Shown here piece by piece: positions 1 to 11,219 of a stretch of 64,000 bases of DNA. This DNA comes from Loigolactobacillus zhaoyuanensis (GTDB taxonomy: Bacteria > Bacillota > Bacilli > Lactobacillales > Lactobacillaceae), in NCBI RefSeq assembly GCF_003946385.1, contig NZ_RHOE01000007.1, positions 1 through 64,000 of the forward strand. The letters are read 5' to 3'. The translations under genes and the position numbers were made by a program. The stretch's first letter is position 1; each line of letters starts with the position of its first letter. The notes under the pieces were generated by a model. The model was not told the origin of the DNA. It was given only the letters and a program-made list of their open reading frames with translations, and made no database searches.

Positions 1-160
1 TTTTGTTGCTAGCGAGTTATAATTCAAATTGAATTGACTTCGCAAATGTTTGCTTTACTTCGACCGGTCCGAAAACCAGTAAAAAATAAAGACCCTACAC
101 ATTTGATTTGTCGAAACTTTGTTCAGTTTTCAAAGATCTACGGTCGTTGCTCAACACAAC
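1..160 (-). promoter_or_regulatory. Leader of an rRNA operon running leftward out of the window
   Basis: Read on the minus strand, the stretch just downstream of promoter P2 carries CTTTGAAAACTGAACAAAG at 117-135, the boxA-like antitermination block typical of Bacillus/Lactobacillus rRNA leaders, followed by an AT-rich spacer towards the window edge. The 16S gene itself is not in the window and is inferred to start just beyond position 1. The lysS-rrn neighbourhood is common in lactobacilli, which supports the call. Confidence 0.75.
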
Positions 161-166
161 TTAATT

Positions 167-195
167 AGTTTAGCATGACGGATAAAATCTGTCAA
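167..195 (-). promoter_or_regulatory. rRNA promoter P2
   Basis: On the minus strand a perfect -35 TTGACA (190-195) is separated by 17 bases from -10 TAAACT (167-172). It lies about 30 bases upstream of the boxA-containing leader. This is the layout of a strong sigma-A rRNA promoter. Confidence 0.8.
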
Positions 196-319
196 GAACT
201 TTTTTGAATAAATATTCAAGCCAGTTAAAAGCAATTTAGCTATGTCCTATTAAATCAGACTTCCCATCTGCATGTTTATGCAGGAAGAGATGAATAACTC
301 AACAAGTGACAACTTTAAT

Positions 320-348
320 AGTTTATCAAGTTCAGCAAGCCGTGTCAA
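320..348 (-). promoter_or_regulatory. rRNA promoter P1
   Basis: On the minus strand -35 TTGACA (343-348), a 17-base spacer and -10 TAAACT (320-325) repeat the exact hexamers and spacing of P2, 153 bp upstream of it. Tandem promoters are usual for rRNA operons. An A/T-rich hairpin (about 349-371) lies just upstream and could act as an UP-like element. From here to position 593 I see nothing else except the promoter region expected for the phosphatase gene. Confidence 0.75.
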
Positions 349-593
349 TAAAAAGTTTTAAAAACTTTTTATTTGGCTGAATTACTTCAATTGACAACAA
401 AGACTACTATACCAGCCTTTTTTAAGACCGTCAAGCAATTTATCGAAAAAAAGATTAAAGCTAATATTTAGTGGTCAATTACAGCTAATGTTCGGCTTAA
501 TGAGTAAATAACCACTTTCATTAGACTTGATTCCAATCTATCTTTGTGTTTTTAGACTTAAGCGTTTAGAATGAAAAGCAACAATCTATAGAA

Positions 594-1397
594 ATGAGTG
601 AAAATATGAGTGATACACGTATTTTACCACTAGAACATGGCTATAATTTTCGCGAACTTGGTGGTTATCAAACCGAAGATGGCCACCAAATCAAATGGCA
701 CAAGCTGATTCGTGCGGCGCAGCTTAATGATCTTAGCGCTAATGACTTAAATTGGCTGAACAATTATGGTCTACGCACTATTGTTGATTTCCGCTCACCA
801 GAAGAAAAGCTAGCTGCCCCTGATCGTATTCCGCAGAATGGCCACTACCACTTCTTACCAGTTTTTGCAGTGGACGAAACTAAAAACTCGATTGCACCGC
901 AAGCACTATTAGAAGAATTACGCCGTGATCCAGATGGTCACAAACAAATGCTGCAGGCCTACCAGAATTTAATCATTGACACTCACGCCCAGCAAACCTA
1001 TCACCAGTTTTTTTCTTACTTATTAGCAAATAGTACTGACGAGCACAGTCTTCTCTTCCACTGTACTGCCGGAAAAGACCGCACCGGAATCGGTGCTGCG
1101 CTTTTATTAGGCGCACTAGGCATTCCGTTAGCACAGATCAAAACTGACTATCTTCTAACCCAGCAAGCATCAACTAAACAATTTGCATTAAATATGGCAC
1201 AAGCCAAAGCTTACCCTGGAATCACACCTGAACAAATTACTGGCGTTCACGATTTGATGTCCGTTTATCCTGAATACTTGGCCATGGCCTGGACAACTAT
1301 GGAAAAAATAGCCGGTTCATTATCCGGTTACTTACATGAGCAACTTCAGCTCAGTGACCGAGATCTACAAGATCTAAAACGAATCTACCTTGATTAA
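594..1397 (+). CDS. Tyrosine/lipid phosphatase, Y_phosphatase3 family
   Basis: Predicted cytoplasmic protein-tyrosine (possibly phosphoinositide) phosphatase of 267 residues. The signature P-loop HCTAGKDRTG sits near residues 156-165, with Cys157 as the expected nucleophile and the Lys-Asp insertion typical of the LipA/MptpB-like atypical phosphatases. The N-terminal NFRELGGY motif is also characteristic of this family (PF13350). No signal peptide is seen. The start is uncertain: a second ATG four codons downstream (606) is equally likely because neither has a strong ribosome binding site. It is transcribed alone, facing lysS, with a shared terminator between them. Substrate unknown; in Firmicutes such enzymes often sit outside any kinase operon, as here. 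Confidence 0.85.
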   Translation: MSENMSDTRILPLEHGYNFRELGGYQTEDGHQIKWHKLIRAAQLNDLSANDLNWLNNYGLRTIVDFRSPEEKLAAPDRIPQNGHYHFLPVFAVDETKNSIAPQALLEELRRDPDGHKQMLQAYQNLIIDTHAQQTYHQFFSYLLANSTDEHSLLFHCTAGKDRTGIGAALLLGALGIPLAQIKTDYLLTQQASTKQFALNMAQAKAYPGITPEQITGVHDLMSVYPEYLAMAWTTMEKIAGSLSGYLHEQLQLSDRDLQDLKRIYLD

Positions 1398-1427
1398 ACC
1401 GCGTCTATCAGCCAGTAAAATTAAAAA

Positions 1428-1477
1428 AGATGCAGCCGTTAAGTCAGTAATCTGGCTTTTACGGCTGCATCTTATTT

Positions 1478-1480
<3 letters not shown>
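1428..1480. terminator. Bidirectional terminator between phosphatase gene and lysS
   Basis: Arms AGATGCAGCCGT (from 1429) and ACGGCTGCATCT (1461-1472) form a 12-bp stem. A-rich sequence on the left and T-rich sequence on the right give a U-tract to transcripts from either side. Confidence 0.85.
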
Positions 1481-3031
<1,551 letters not shown>

Positions 3032-3129
3032 CTATATTTTGCCGATTTACCACTTGAATTGCAAGTCTATTTTCTAGTGTGGATTTAAAAAGCGTTCCGA
3101 TCATGGACACTTGTGTCCTGTCTCATCAC

Positions 3130-4128
3130 TTATTTTGCTTGTTCTAACTCACGTGCTTCTGCCTGCTCAACGAATGCATCGAAGATCGTATCGACCTCAG
3201 CTTCGGTTTCTGCCTGGTTGACCGCAACTTTAGTCTTAGCCGCACGGGGGATTCCTTTAAGATAGTACGCCGAAGAAGTTCGGAATTCATGCACCCCGGT
3301 GTGCTCTCCTTTTAGTTCGATCAACCGCTGCAAATGTAGCTTCGCCGTTGCAATTTTTTGCCGTGGTGTGGGTTCAGGTAAAAGTACGCCGTCATCCAAA
3401 TATTCGGCGGTTTGCTTTAGGATCCAAGGATTTCCTAATGCCGCCCGACCGATCATAACTGCAGTAGCACCGACTTCGTCAAGCATCCGTTTTGCATCTT
3501 CTGGCGTGCGAACATCGCCGTTACCCATAAATGGGATTGAAATATGATCGCGTACATCTTTCAAAATATTCCAGTCAGCATGGCCGCTATACATTTGTTT
3601 ACGCGTCCGACCATGCATCGCTAATGCCGCGGCACCCGCTTTTTCAGCCGCCATTGCATTTTTGACCGCATAAATATGGTCTTCATCCCAACCCGTACGC
3701 ATTTTCACTGTTACTGGCTTACTAACTGCGGCCGTAACGGCGGCAACCATTTCGTAAACCTTATCTGGATCAAGTAACCAGCGCGCACCAGCATCAGTTT
3801 TGACGACTTTGTTGACGGGGCAACCCATATTGATATCAATAATATCAGCGCTGGTATTCTGATCAACAAACTTCGCCGCCTCAACTAAGGTTTCCTTAGT
3901 GCCACCAAAAATCTGCACACTAACTGGATGCTCGGTTGGATCAACGAACAACATGCTTAAAGTTTTCGTATTATGATGTAAAATTCCGCGATCACTGATC
4001 ATTTCGCAAACAACTAAGCCAGCGCCAAATTGTCGACAAATAACCCGAAAAGCGGCATTAGTGATCCCCGCCATCGGAGCAACTACGATTTGATTAGGGA
4101 TCTTAACATTACCGATCTGCCATTCCAT
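3130..4128 (-). CDS. dusB: tRNA-dihydrouridine synthase DusB
   Basis: FMN-dependent enzyme reducing uridines in the tRNA D-loop. The TIM-barrel begins with the flavin-binding MAPMAGITNAAFR block (about residues 18-30). The catalytic cysteine lies in NMGCPVNKV near residue 103, and the phosphate-contacting MHGRTRKQMYSG block (about 170) is intact. The 332-residue length is standard. It follows hslO in the same direction, with a terminator in between, and precedes lysS; the hslO-dusB-lysS order is conserved in lactobacilli. Confidence 0.95.
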   Translation of the reverse strand: MEWQIGNVKIPNQIVVAPMAGITNAAFRVICRQFGAGLVVCEMISDRGILHHNTKTLSMLFVDPTEHPVSVQIFGGTKETLVEAAKFVDQNTSADIIDINMGCPVNKVVKTDAGARWLLDPDKVYEMVAAVTAAVSKPVTVKMRTGWDEDHIYAVKNAMAAEKAGAAALAMHGRTRKQMYSGHADWNILKDVRDHISIPFMGNGDVRTPEDAKRMLDEVGATAVMIGRAALGNPWILKQTAEYLDDGVLLPEPTPRQKIATAKLHLQRLIELKGEHTGVHEFRTSSAYYLKGIPRAAKTKVAVNQAETEAEVDTIFDAFVEQAEARELEQAK

Positions 4129-4306
4129 TTTAATTGACCACCTTTTATATAAGCGTGTTTAAAAGTGTTTAGATCATGTGGAATGATCTGCTTTTTTGCA
4201 CATTTCTACTATTCAGTTGAAAAGCGCCTATGCACTTTTCAGAAACATCTTTTGTATCATAGCACAAATTACCGATGACGAAAACCGACTAGCTCAGTTG
4301 TTTCTG

Positions 4307-4342
4307 CAAAAAAAAGATACGGCCATTAATGCAGCCGCATCC
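4307..4342 (-). terminator. Terminator after hslO
   Basis: On the minus strand a stem ATGCGGC/GCCGTAT (one G-U pair, loop of about 10) is followed by CTTTTTTTTG, directly downstream of the hslO stop. Confidence 0.7.
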
Positions 4343-4352
4343 CGATCTAAAG

Positions 4353-5234
4353 CTATGCTTGATAATTATCCTTTAATTCTTGTAACTCAGTGGCACTAAA
4401 TTGATACTTCTGACCACAAAAGCGGCAAACTACTTCAGCACCATGATCTTCATCGATCATCGCCTGAATTTCACTTGGTTTTAACGCCGCGATCGATTTA
4501 CCAAACCGTTCTTTGGAACAATCACACTTAAATGCCACTGGCAATTTTTCAACAATTTCTAGATCAGCACCGAAAATAGCCTGTAAAATTTGTTCCGGTG
4601 TTTGTCCTTTGCGCAATGATTCAGAGACCAGCGGAATCGTTTTTAGCTTAGCCTCCAAGTCAGCGGCAACTGCATCATCTGCGCCGGGCATCATTTCAAT
4701 CAAAAAGCCACCGGCTACTTCAATTGTATTGTCTGGATTAACAAACACGGAAACGCCAACCGCCGATGGAATTTGTTCTGAAGCTGCCATGTAGTAGGTG
4801 AAGTCTTCGCCGAGTTCACCAGAAACAATTGGTGTTTGCCCAGTAAAAGGCTGCGCTAACCCGAGATCCTTGGTTACTGCGATCGTACCAGCCGAACCAA
4901 CTGCCCCACGGACATCAATATGCTGCTTACCGTTTAAAGGTAAGTGGACGTGCGGATTTTGGATGTATCCTTTGACGGTACCCTGAGCATTACCATCGGC
5001 AACAATTGCGCCAGCTGGGCCGTTACCTAAGACTTTGACGGTCATTTTTTGATCGTCTTGTAGCCCGGCAGTACTCATCAGTAAGGTTGCTACTAAAGTA
5101 CGGCCAAGCGCCGCTGATGAAGCACTCCATGTACCATGACGGTGCTGTGCCTCGGCAACGACATCGCTGGCGTCAACTGCATAGGCGCGAACCGTACCGT
5201 GATAGGCCATACTTTTAATTAAATAATCACTCAT
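4353..5234 (-). CDS. hslO: Redox-regulated chaperone Hsp33
   Basis: Cytoplasmic holdase chaperone switched on by oxidative unfolding. The zinc/redox switch is complete: CDC at residues 237-239 and CRFC at 270-273, the CxC...CxxC pattern of the family. At 293 residues it is full length. Start ATG at 5234 follows AAGGAG. It lies between ftsH and dusB, all leftward, as in other lactobacilli and Bacillus (ftsH-hslO). A terminator on each side suggests it can be transcribed independently, possibly from the 130-bp gap upstream. Confidence 0.96.
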   Translation of the reverse strand: MSDYLIKSMAYHGTVRAYAVDASDVVAEAQHRHGTWSASSAALGRTLVATLLMSTAGLQDDQKMTVKVLGNGPAGAIVADGNAQGTVKGYIQNPHVHLPLNGKQHIDVRGAVGSAGTIAVTKDLGLAQPFTGQTPIVSGELGEDFTYYMAASEQIPSAVGVSVFVNPDNTIEVAGGFLIEMMPGADDAVAADLEAKLKTIPLVSESLRKGQTPEQILQAIFGADLEIVEKLPVAFKCDCSKERFGKSIAALKPSEIQAMIDEDHGAEVVCRFCGQKYQFSATELQELKDNYQA

Positions 5235-5334
5235 AATGGATTTGGCTCCTTAATTAGTTATCGTATAACGTCACTTCAATATTTAGCTAGTTTTAGTCTG
5301 AACTGGTTCCGTTCATCTAAATTTAGCCGAAACG

Positions 5335-5361
5335 AAAGGCTGGAACAATTGCTCCAGCCCT
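5335..5361 (-). terminator. Terminator after ftsH
   Basis: Near-perfect inverted repeat GGCTGGAGC/GCTCCAGCC-type stem with small loop just after the ftsH stop; the T-tract is moderate (TTTCGTTT). Confidence 0.65.
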
Positions 5362-5366
5362 TGGTT

Positions 5367-7517
5367 TTATGCTTTATGATCTGATTCTGAATCGGCCGCG
5401 TCGGCTTGCGAGGTTGGCGTTACAGAGTCAGCAGAAGCTGCACTTGTGGCAGGTTCTGATGTTGCTGAATCCGTATCAGCTGATTCTGGAGTTGCTGCAA
5501 CTGTTGAAGCAGGCTCTTGCTTGTCTTCACCTTGTTTAGCTGCATCTTGACGTTCCAATTCTTTCTTGGATTGTTCAAAAGTTGCTGCTTTTTCACTTGG
5601 GAATTCGCTAGCGCCAGTTTCATCAGGCATTTCACCAGTATTGAATAAACTGAGAATTTGTTTCTCATTCAAAGTTTCATACTGGAGTAACTTCTCAGCA
5701 ATCAGTTTATGCTGTTCACGATGTGCTTGGATAATTTCGTAGACCTGTTGATGGGCCTCGTTCATGATCCGGCGAACTTCATCATCGATTGCAGTTGCGG
5801 TTGCTTCAGAATAAGGCCGTACACCATATTCTTGTTGTTGCATTGCTGGTCCTTCATACTGGATATTACCTAATTTAGCGCTCATCCCGTATTGAGTGAC
5901 CATTGCTCGTGCTAACTGAGTAGCTTGCTCGAAATCATTAGAAGCACCAGTAGATTGGGTACCAAAGACAATTTCTTCAGCGGTTCGGCCACCAAGTAAA
6001 CCAACGATTTGTTCAGTTAATTCTTTCTTAGTCATCAAGAATTGATCTTCTCGTGGCAACATGATCGCATAACCGCCGGCGCGACCACGAGGTACGATCG
6101 TGACCTTACGTACGATCCGTGAATCACTTAAGACTAAGCCGGCAATAGTATGACCTGCTTCATGGTAAGCCACCATGTTACGTTCTTTCGGACTAATGAC
6201 CCGATCACGCTTGGCTGGACCAGCGATCACACGATCTTCAGCTTCGTCAATATCCGTCGCATCGATCTTCTTCTTATCGCGCCGCGCCGCTACTAAAGCA
6301 GCTTCGTTCAATAAGTTTTCTAGATCAGCACCGACAAAACCAGGGGTTGTTTGTGCTAATACTTTAAGATCAACATCATCAGCCAATGGCTTGTTCTTGG
6401 CGTGAACTTTTAAGATTGCTTCACGACCCTTAACATCTGGGCTACCGACCAAAATCTTACGGTCGAAACGGCCTGGACGCAGTAAGGCTGGATCAAGAAC
6501 ATCAGAACGGTTAGTTGCCGCAATGACAATAACCCCTTCACTACCAGTAAAGCCATCAAGTTCAACCAGTAATTGGTTCAAGGTTTGTTCACGTTCATCA
6601 TGACCACCACCCATACCGCTGCCACGTTTACGGCCAACGGCATCAATTTCATCAATAAAGATGATAGCAGGTGCGCTCTTTTTAGCTTGTTCAAATAAGT
6701 CACGTACACGACTAGCACCGACACCGACGAACATTTCGACGAAGTCAGAACCAGAGATCGAGTAGAATGGTACGCCGGCTTCACCAGCGACCGCCTTGGC
6801 CAATAATGTTTTACCAGTACCAGGAGGTCCCTCTAGTAAGACACCGGCAGGAATCCGGGCGCCCAAGGAAACGAACTTCCGCGGATCCTTCAAGAATTCG
6901 ACAACTTCGACTAATTCTTGCTTTTCTTCCTCGGCCCCAGCGACATCTGAGAAACGAACCTTATTCGCTTTCTTATCAGCTGGTTTGACCTTGGATTTAC
7001 CGAAGTTCATCACCCGGTTATTACCACCGCCGCCTTGACCCGCCTGGCCCATCATCATATAGAAGAAGAAAATGATCATGACTAACGGTAAAGCGTACAA
7101 CAGGATCTGGATCCAGAATCCACTAGACTCTTCAGCCTTAGTGTTCATCTTAATATTGTTCTTTTCAGCTAAGCGGGCTACCTGGGCAACTTGTGAATCG
7201 CTATCCAACATGATTGTTGTGAAACTCTTAACACTCGTTGTTGATTTTGAAACCAGGCCGAAGCCGCCGCTATTTGAGGAAACTTTTTGCGCTTTGCGAT
7301 AGTCACCGGTGATTTTATAAACACCATTATTTGGCTGTACACTAAAGTCTTTGATCTTGTTACTCTTTAACTGGCTAACAAATTCACTGGATTGTAGTTC
7401 TTTAGACTGTGAATTTGATTGGCCGTTTGAAAAGAAGTAGATAATCCCAATCAAACTGAGAAAGATAACAATATAAAACAGACTATTGCGAAAAAGTCCA
7501 TTCCGCTTATTATTCAT
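5367..7517 (-). CDS. ftsH: ATP-dependent zinc metalloprotease FtsH
   Basis: Membrane-anchored AAA+ protease that degrades misfolded membrane proteins and regulators. Two N-terminal membrane segments (about residues 10-27 and 135-155) flank an extracellular domain; then come the AAA+ domain with Walker A GPPGTGKT (about 229), Walker [10 protein letters not shown] and the SRH, and the M41 peptidase with zinc site HEAGH (about 450). The C-terminal tail after residue 640 is a low-complexity Ala/Ser/Thr/Glu/Asp stretch, longer than in Bacillus but usual for lactobacilli. GGAGG precedes the ATG at 7517. It lies downstream of tilS and hpt as in most Firmicutes. Confidence 0.97.
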   Translation of the reverse strand: MNNKRNGLFRNSLFYIVIFLSLIGIIYFFSNGQSNSQSKELQSSEFVSQLKSNKIKDFSVQPNNGVYKITGDYRKAQKVSSNSGGFGLVSKSTTSVKSFTTIMLDSDSQVAQVARLAEKNNIKMNTKAEESSGFWIQILLYALPLVMIIFFFYMMMGQAGQGGGGNNRVMNFGKSKVKPADKKANKVRFSDVAGAEEEKQELVEVVEFLKDPRKFVSLGARIPAGVLLEGPPGTGKTLLAKAVAGEAGVPFYSISGSDFVEMFVGVGASRVRDLFEQAKKSAPAIIFIDEIDAVGRKRGSGMGGGHDEREQTLNQLLVELDGFTGSEGVIVIAATNRSDVLDPALLRPGRFDRKILVGSPDVKGREAILKVHAKNKPLADDVDLKVLAQTTPGFVGADLENLLNEAALVAARRDKKKIDATDIDEAEDRVIAGPAKRDRVISPKERNMVAYHEAGHTIAGLVLSDSRIVRKVTIVPRGRAGGYAIMLPREDQFLMTKKELTEQIVGLLGGRTAEEIVFGTQSTGASNDFEQATQLARAMVTQYGMSAKLGNIQYEGPAMQQQEYGVRPYSEATATAIDDEVRRIMNEAHQQVYEIIQAHREQHKLIAEKLLQYETLNEKQILSLFNTGEMPDETGASEFPSEKAATFEQSKKELERQDAAKQGEDKQEPASTVAATPESADTDSATSEPATSAASADSVTPTSQADAADSESDHKA

Positions 7518-7616
7518 ACGTGACCTCCGTTTCCGAATTGTTATCGGGTTCTAAAAATGATACCTTGTCATATCATTTCAGTTATTGATGATAGCATATT
7601 TGACTTTCATTGACTA

Positions 7617-8159
7617 TTATTTCGTTTGATAAATTGCAGATTTAAGAATACCAATATACGGCAGATTACGGTACTGTTCAGCATAATCCAGACCATAGCC
7701 GACTAAAAAGGCATTAGGAACGGTGAAGCCAACGTAATCAGCTTTCACCGGCACAACCCGGGTTTCTGGCTTGTTTAATAGTGTACAGATCTTCACTGAT
7801 TTTGCTTGCCGATACTTAAATAAATCAACTAAATAATTTAAAGTCCGTCCTGTATCCACGATATCTTCAACGATCAAAACTTCACGATCTTTCAGTGGCG
7901 TATCCAGATCCTTAATGATCTTAACCTCACCGGTGGATTGAATACCACCTTGATAACTGGAAACATCCAAGAAATCCATTTCTAAATGAGTATCGATCTG
8001 CCGAACTAGGTCAGCCATAAACAACATGGCCCCCTTTAAAACACAGATCACCAACGGATTTTTCCCAGCGTAATCTGTAGTGATCTGTGCTCCTAACTGC
8101 TCTGTGACCTTAGCAATGGCTGCTTGGTCATACAGAATACTTTCGATATCCTGATGCAT
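7617..8159 (-). CDS. hpt: Hypoxanthine phosphoribosyltransferase
   Basis: Purine salvage enzyme that makes IMP/GMP from hypoxanthine or guanine and PRPP. The PRPP-binding loop [13 protein letters not shown] is intact near residue 100, and the C-terminal [18 protein letters not shown] block is typical. I set the start at ATG 8159, preceded by GAGAGGAG with seven-base spacing; the frame is open six codons further to a TTG that would include the ribosome binding site. The protein is then 180 residues, the usual length. It sits between tilS and ftsH, the conserved Firmicutes order, and is probably cotranscribed with tilS. Confidence 0.96.
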   Translation of the reverse strand: MHQDIESILYDQAAIAKVTEQLGAQITTDYAGKNPLVICVLKGAMLFMADLVRQIDTHLEMDFLDVSSYQGGIQSTGEVKIIKDLDTPLKDREVLIVEDIVDTGRTLNYLVDLFKYRQAKSVKICTLLNKPETRVVPVKADYVGFTVPNAFLVGYGLDYAEQYRNLPYIGILKSAIYQTK

Positions 8160-8237
8160 TAATAGACTCCTCTCCAACTTACATTAATAAACAACAAAAT
8201 TGCAAGTTTTACGCCGCCGCTATAAAGTTGGTCAGCT

Positions 8238-9593
8238 TTATTTTTTTATGGTTATTCTGTAATGTATTTTATCAGTTTGTTGCGGGTTAAACAATTGCGA
8301 TTTTTTAACGCCTAACAGCCATAATACTGTATTTTGCTGCGTTGTAATTAACCATAATCGTTCGCGCTGTTGTTGGGGAATTTTTTTATCACTTAAAATA
8401 CGCTTGATTTTTTGGTGGCCGTGGCGCAGTGGTAAGCGATCACCGGGCTGGCGATGCCGAATTTGAAGTGGCAATTCGTTAGCCGCCAGCCAAACCTCTA
8501 AGCTGTCCACACCCGTGCCACCCGTTACACTTGCGGGCTGCAACGTGATCTGCCATTGTTCCACCTGGCAAGTTGCACCGGGCATTAAATCAACCGTTGC
8601 GGCCACGATCGGCGCCGGTGCCGGTGCAATTGTGAAATAGTGATAGCTTTTAGTTAGCTGCCAGCCGGCCGCCAGATCAAGCCCGGCTTGCGCGCGCGGT
8701 CCCTGCAATAACTGTCGAATCTCACCCTTTTGCGCTTGGCTCACTTCAATTCCCTGCGTGACCATTAAACGTGTCATTAATTGATCTAACGCTAAATGTT
8801 GTAAATCGCTACTTAGTGACTGCCACTTTCCCAATTCACCACGATAACCCGTCGCCATAAATTGACCATTTTCAATTAAAACTTGATCCATTTGTTGCTG
8901 GTTAACTCGCAACAAGCGCTGCAACTGAGCGGCATAATTAGCAGCGTGTTCGGCCGCTAACGGCTGGATTTGCTTTAATACCGGTACGATCTGCTGGCGA
9001 ATCTGGTTACGGGTAAATTGTGTGTCTTGATTAGTCACGTCATCAAAATAGGTGAGTTGGCGCTGGGTCACATACGCCCGTAATTGCTGGCGCGTAAATG
9101 GTAGCAACGGACGGACTAGCTTAGCTTGGTGAAAGGAACGTTCAGTTGCAATAGCTGCCAACTGTTGCACATCACCGCCACGGGCCAAACGCATCAATAG
9201 TGTTTCCAACTGATCGTCAGCGTGATGGGCCGTCAACAGCAACGGAATCTGCTGCTGGCGTAAAACCTGAGCAAAATAATCATAGCGAAATTGGCGCGCT
9301 GCAGCTTCCGTACCATGCGCCGGATGGGCCGTCAACGGCCACTTGGTCTGATATAATGGCCAGCCGTGGGCTGCGCAATAATCGGTCAAAAAAATGGCTT
9401 CATTAGTGCTCGCTGCCCGTAACTGATGATTGACGTGGACGACGTTGATTTTAGGCCGTAAATTTGCTGGTAAATGCGCTAAAAGGTCGAGCAATGCCAT
9501 CGAATCAGCCCCTGTCGAAACAGCCACCAAAACAGCAGTTTCTGCAGTCCACAATTGTAATTTTTTAATTTGTGCCGTGAATTCTGTCCGCAA
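8238..9593 (-). CDS. tilS: tRNA(Ile)-lysidine synthetase
   Basis: Modifies C34 of tRNA-Ile(CAU) to lysidine so that it reads AUA. The N-type ATP pyrophosphatase P-loop is VSTGADSMAL (near residue 30), a variant of SGGxDS often seen in lactobacilli; HHADDQLETLLMRLARGG follows, and the C-terminal domain ends with the RQPGDRLPLRHGHQKIK block. The start is TTG at 9593, about eight bases after AAGGAGG; an upstream TTG in frame would put the ribosome binding site inside the gene. The protein is then 451 residues. It lies between the S1-domain gene yabR and hpt. Confidence 0.94.
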   Translation of the reverse strand: MRTEFTAQIKKLQLWTAETAVLVAVSTGADSMALLDLLAHLPANLRPKINVVHVNHQLRAASTNEAIFLTDYCAAHGWPLYQTKWPLTAHPAHGTEAAARQFRYDYFAQVLRQQQIPLLLTAHHADDQLETLLMRLARGGDVQQLAAIATERSFHQAKLVRPLLPFTRQQLRAYVTQRQLTYFDDVTNQDTQFTRNQIRQQIVPVLKQIQPLAAEHAANYAAQLQRLLRVNQQQMDQVLIENGQFMATGYRGELGKWQSLSSDLQHLALDQLMTRLMVTQGIEVSQAQKGEIRQLLQGPRAQAGLDLAAGWQLTKSYHYFTIAPAPAPIVAATVDLMPGATCQVEQWQITLQPASVTGGTGVDSLEVWLAANELPLQIRHRQPGDRLPLRHGHQKIKRILSDKKIPQQQRERLWLITTQQNTVLWLLGVKKSQLFNPQQTDKIHYRITIKK

Positions 9594-9624
9594 AAAAAGC
9601 GCCTCCTTACATTTTACCAACTAA

Positions 9625-9660
9625 AAAAACGAGTTCAGGCTAGCCCGAACTCGTTGACTT
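9625..9660 (-). terminator. Strong terminator after yabR
   Basis: On the minus strand AACGAGTTCGGGC and GCCTGAACTCGTT pair around a CTA-type loop and are followed by seven T. It lies between the yabR stop and tilS, so tilS transcription must read through it or start anew. Confidence 0.85.
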
Positions 9661-9666
9661 TGTTTA

Positions 9667-10179
9667 TTAACTACGGCGACCGCCGCGGCCACCACGCTTA
9701 CCTTCAGTATTTCGTTTTAAGTCAGTTAAACGTGATTCACTGTCTTTAAGAAAATCGGATAAGAGATCGTCAAAGTCTTCTTTCTTGGTTTCTTGAAAAT
9801 GGCGTCGACCATTGCCGCCGCCAGCTCGTCCTTGTGCATGTGAACTATTGCTGTCATGACTAGGACGACTTTGCCGCGGATTAGAATTATTTGACCGATG
9901 TGGTGCGTGTTGATTTGAATGTTCATGCTCTTCAGAAGCTGGTTTATCGACCGCTTTACGAATCGATAAGCCGATCTTGCCATCATCACCAACTGACATA
10001 ACCTTAACTGTGACTTCATCGCCAACAGAGAGGACATCATGAATATCTTTAACATAACTATCCGAAATTTCACTAATATGAACTAGGCCTGTCTTACGAT
10101 CACCTAAATCGATAAACGCACCAAAATTCGTGATTCCAGAAACCTTACCAGAAACTTTAGCTCCGACTTCAATTGACAT
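9667..10179 (-). CDS. yabR: S1 RNA-binding domain protein (YabR/GSP13 family)
   Basis: An S1/OB-fold RNA-binding domain occupies residues 1-75 (GAKVSGKVSGITNFGAFIDL, then GLVHISEIS and DGKIGLSIRKA). The rest is a low-complexity hydrophilic tail rich in His, Ser, Asn, Gly and Arg that ends in a GGRGGRRS-type basic patch, probably a second RNA-contacting element. The family associates with ribosomes; exact role unknown. GGAGG precedes the ATG at 10179. It lies between divIC and tilS, as in Bacillus. The symbol follows the Bacillus name for this position. Confidence 0.9.
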   Translation of the reverse strand: MSIEVGAKVSGKVSGITNFGAFIDLGDRKTGLVHISEISDSYVKDIHDVLSVGDEVTVKVMSVGDDGKIGLSIRKAVDKPASEEHEHSNQHAPHRSNNSNPRQSRPSHDSNSSHAQGRAGGGNGRRHFQETKKEDFDDLLSDFLKDSESRLTDLKRNTEGKRGGRGGRRS

Positions 10180-10257
10180 AAAAAAGTTTTTCCTCCTTCG
10201 ATCTTGTACTCATAAGTATAGCACAGGAAAGGGCGGTTGCAAGCATTGCACACGGGT

Positions 10258-10677
10258 TTATTTTGTTGAAATCGTTGGTGCTTTATCTTGTGGCAAGCTA
10301 TAAATAGTCTCGTTGTTTTTAGAATAATAGTATTTCTGGCGAATGACTTGTTGTAAATAATCGTCATTCTGCAATTGTTCTGTTTGTAGCTTCAATTGAC
10401 GTTGTTCGGCCTTGGTCTTTTTAAGCTCCGTTTGCTTTGTTGTAACTTGTGCGGTCGTCGTGACCAGCGAACGGTGTGCCTGATAAATTTGAAAACCACT
10501 GACTAGAAAGACGCCGACCAATAAAGCAACTATCAACATGATGCGGCGCTTGTGTACTCGTTGCACATAATGCACTCGCTTTTGCTTTTGTTGCCGCGCC
10601 TGCGCGATTTGGGCGTACGGATCAATTGCTGACTGCTTATTAGTATTAGTTTTAGCTTTCTTCTTAGTAAGCAACAT
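10258..10677 (-). CDS. divIC: Septum formation initiator DivIC (FtsB-like)
   Basis: Small bitopic division protein that partners FtsL and DivIB at the septum. A basic cytoplasmic N-terminus (residues 1-46) is followed by one membrane segment (about 47-66) and an extracellular coiled coil (about 70-115) ending in the family block YLQQVIRQKYYYSKNNETIYSLP, split here as YLQQVIRQKYYY and NNETIYSLP. At 139 residues it is normal size. It lies between rqcP and yabR, exactly where divIC sits in Bacillus and lactobacilli. Confidence 0.92.
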   Translation of the reverse strand: MLLTKKKAKTNTNKQSAIDPYAQIAQARQQKQKRVHYVQRVHKRRIMLIVALLVGVFLVSGFQIYQAHRSLVTTTAQVTTKQTELKKTKAEQRQLKLQTEQLQNDDYLQQVIRQKYYYSKNNETIYSLPQDKAPTISTK

Positions 10678-10929
10678 AACCGTATCCCTCTTTCATTAGA
10701 TCTTGCCAATCAGTAAATTGATTTCAACCAAATGTTTTCGCCTTAAATCAGCGGCTAAAATCTGCACCTAATTCTAACCAAAGTATAGCAAGCTTTCCTA
10801 AAAGTGTCTACGCGAAGCCGCCTAATAATTTCATAAAAATAGATTATTATTAGTTATATATGCGAATAAACCCAGTTGCACAGAGATAACACCTGCAGGC
10901 CAGTTATTCTGGTCACGAAAATTGGTACG

Positions 10930-11193
10930 CTAGAACTTTTCAGCGAAGGTTTCTGACACGATCTCATACATTTCTTCAGCAGCATCTTTTTTGGTGGTTT
11001 CAAATAACGCGCTGACCTTAACTGTCAGCGTTTTATTACCAAATTTAATGGTCACTGTGTCGCCCACCGCAACGTTTGTTGAAGATTTAGCAACCTTATC
11101 ATTGATCAAGATACGCCCTTTATCAGCGATTTCTTTAGCAACTGTCCGGCGCTTAATGATCCGGGAAACTTTTAAGAATTTATCTAAACGCAT
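10930..11193 (-). CDS. rqcP: S4-domain RNA-binding protein RqcP (YabO/Hsp15-like)
   Basis: An 87-residue protein made almost entirely of an S4 RNA-binding domain ([20 protein letters not shown], then [13 protein letters not shown]). In Bacillus the orthologue YabO/RqcP assists RqcH in adding alanine tails to stalled nascent chains on the 50S subunit. Placement between the YabM flippase and divIC matches Bacillus. The 252-bp gap between this gene and divIC carries no gene that I can support; I see an AT-rich region that may hold a promoter for divIC-yabR is instead upstream of divIC's own neighbour, so its role stays open. Confidence 0.9.
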   Translation of the reverse strand: MRLDKFLKVSRIIKRRTVAKEIADKGRILINDKVAKSSTNVAVGDTVTIKFGNKTLTVKVSALFETTKKDAAEEMYEIVSETFAEKF

Positions 11194-11219
11194 AATATTG
11201 ACCTACTTTCCATTTTGTT

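Noticed and set aside
5420-5668. Gln/Leu-rich minus-strand frame inside ftsH
   Set aside because: Out-of-frame shadow of the low-complexity ftsH tail.
8238-9593. TilS P-loop STGADS as a broken active site
   Set aside because: The Thr variant of SGGxDS is common in lactobacillus TilS and the rest of the active site is intact.
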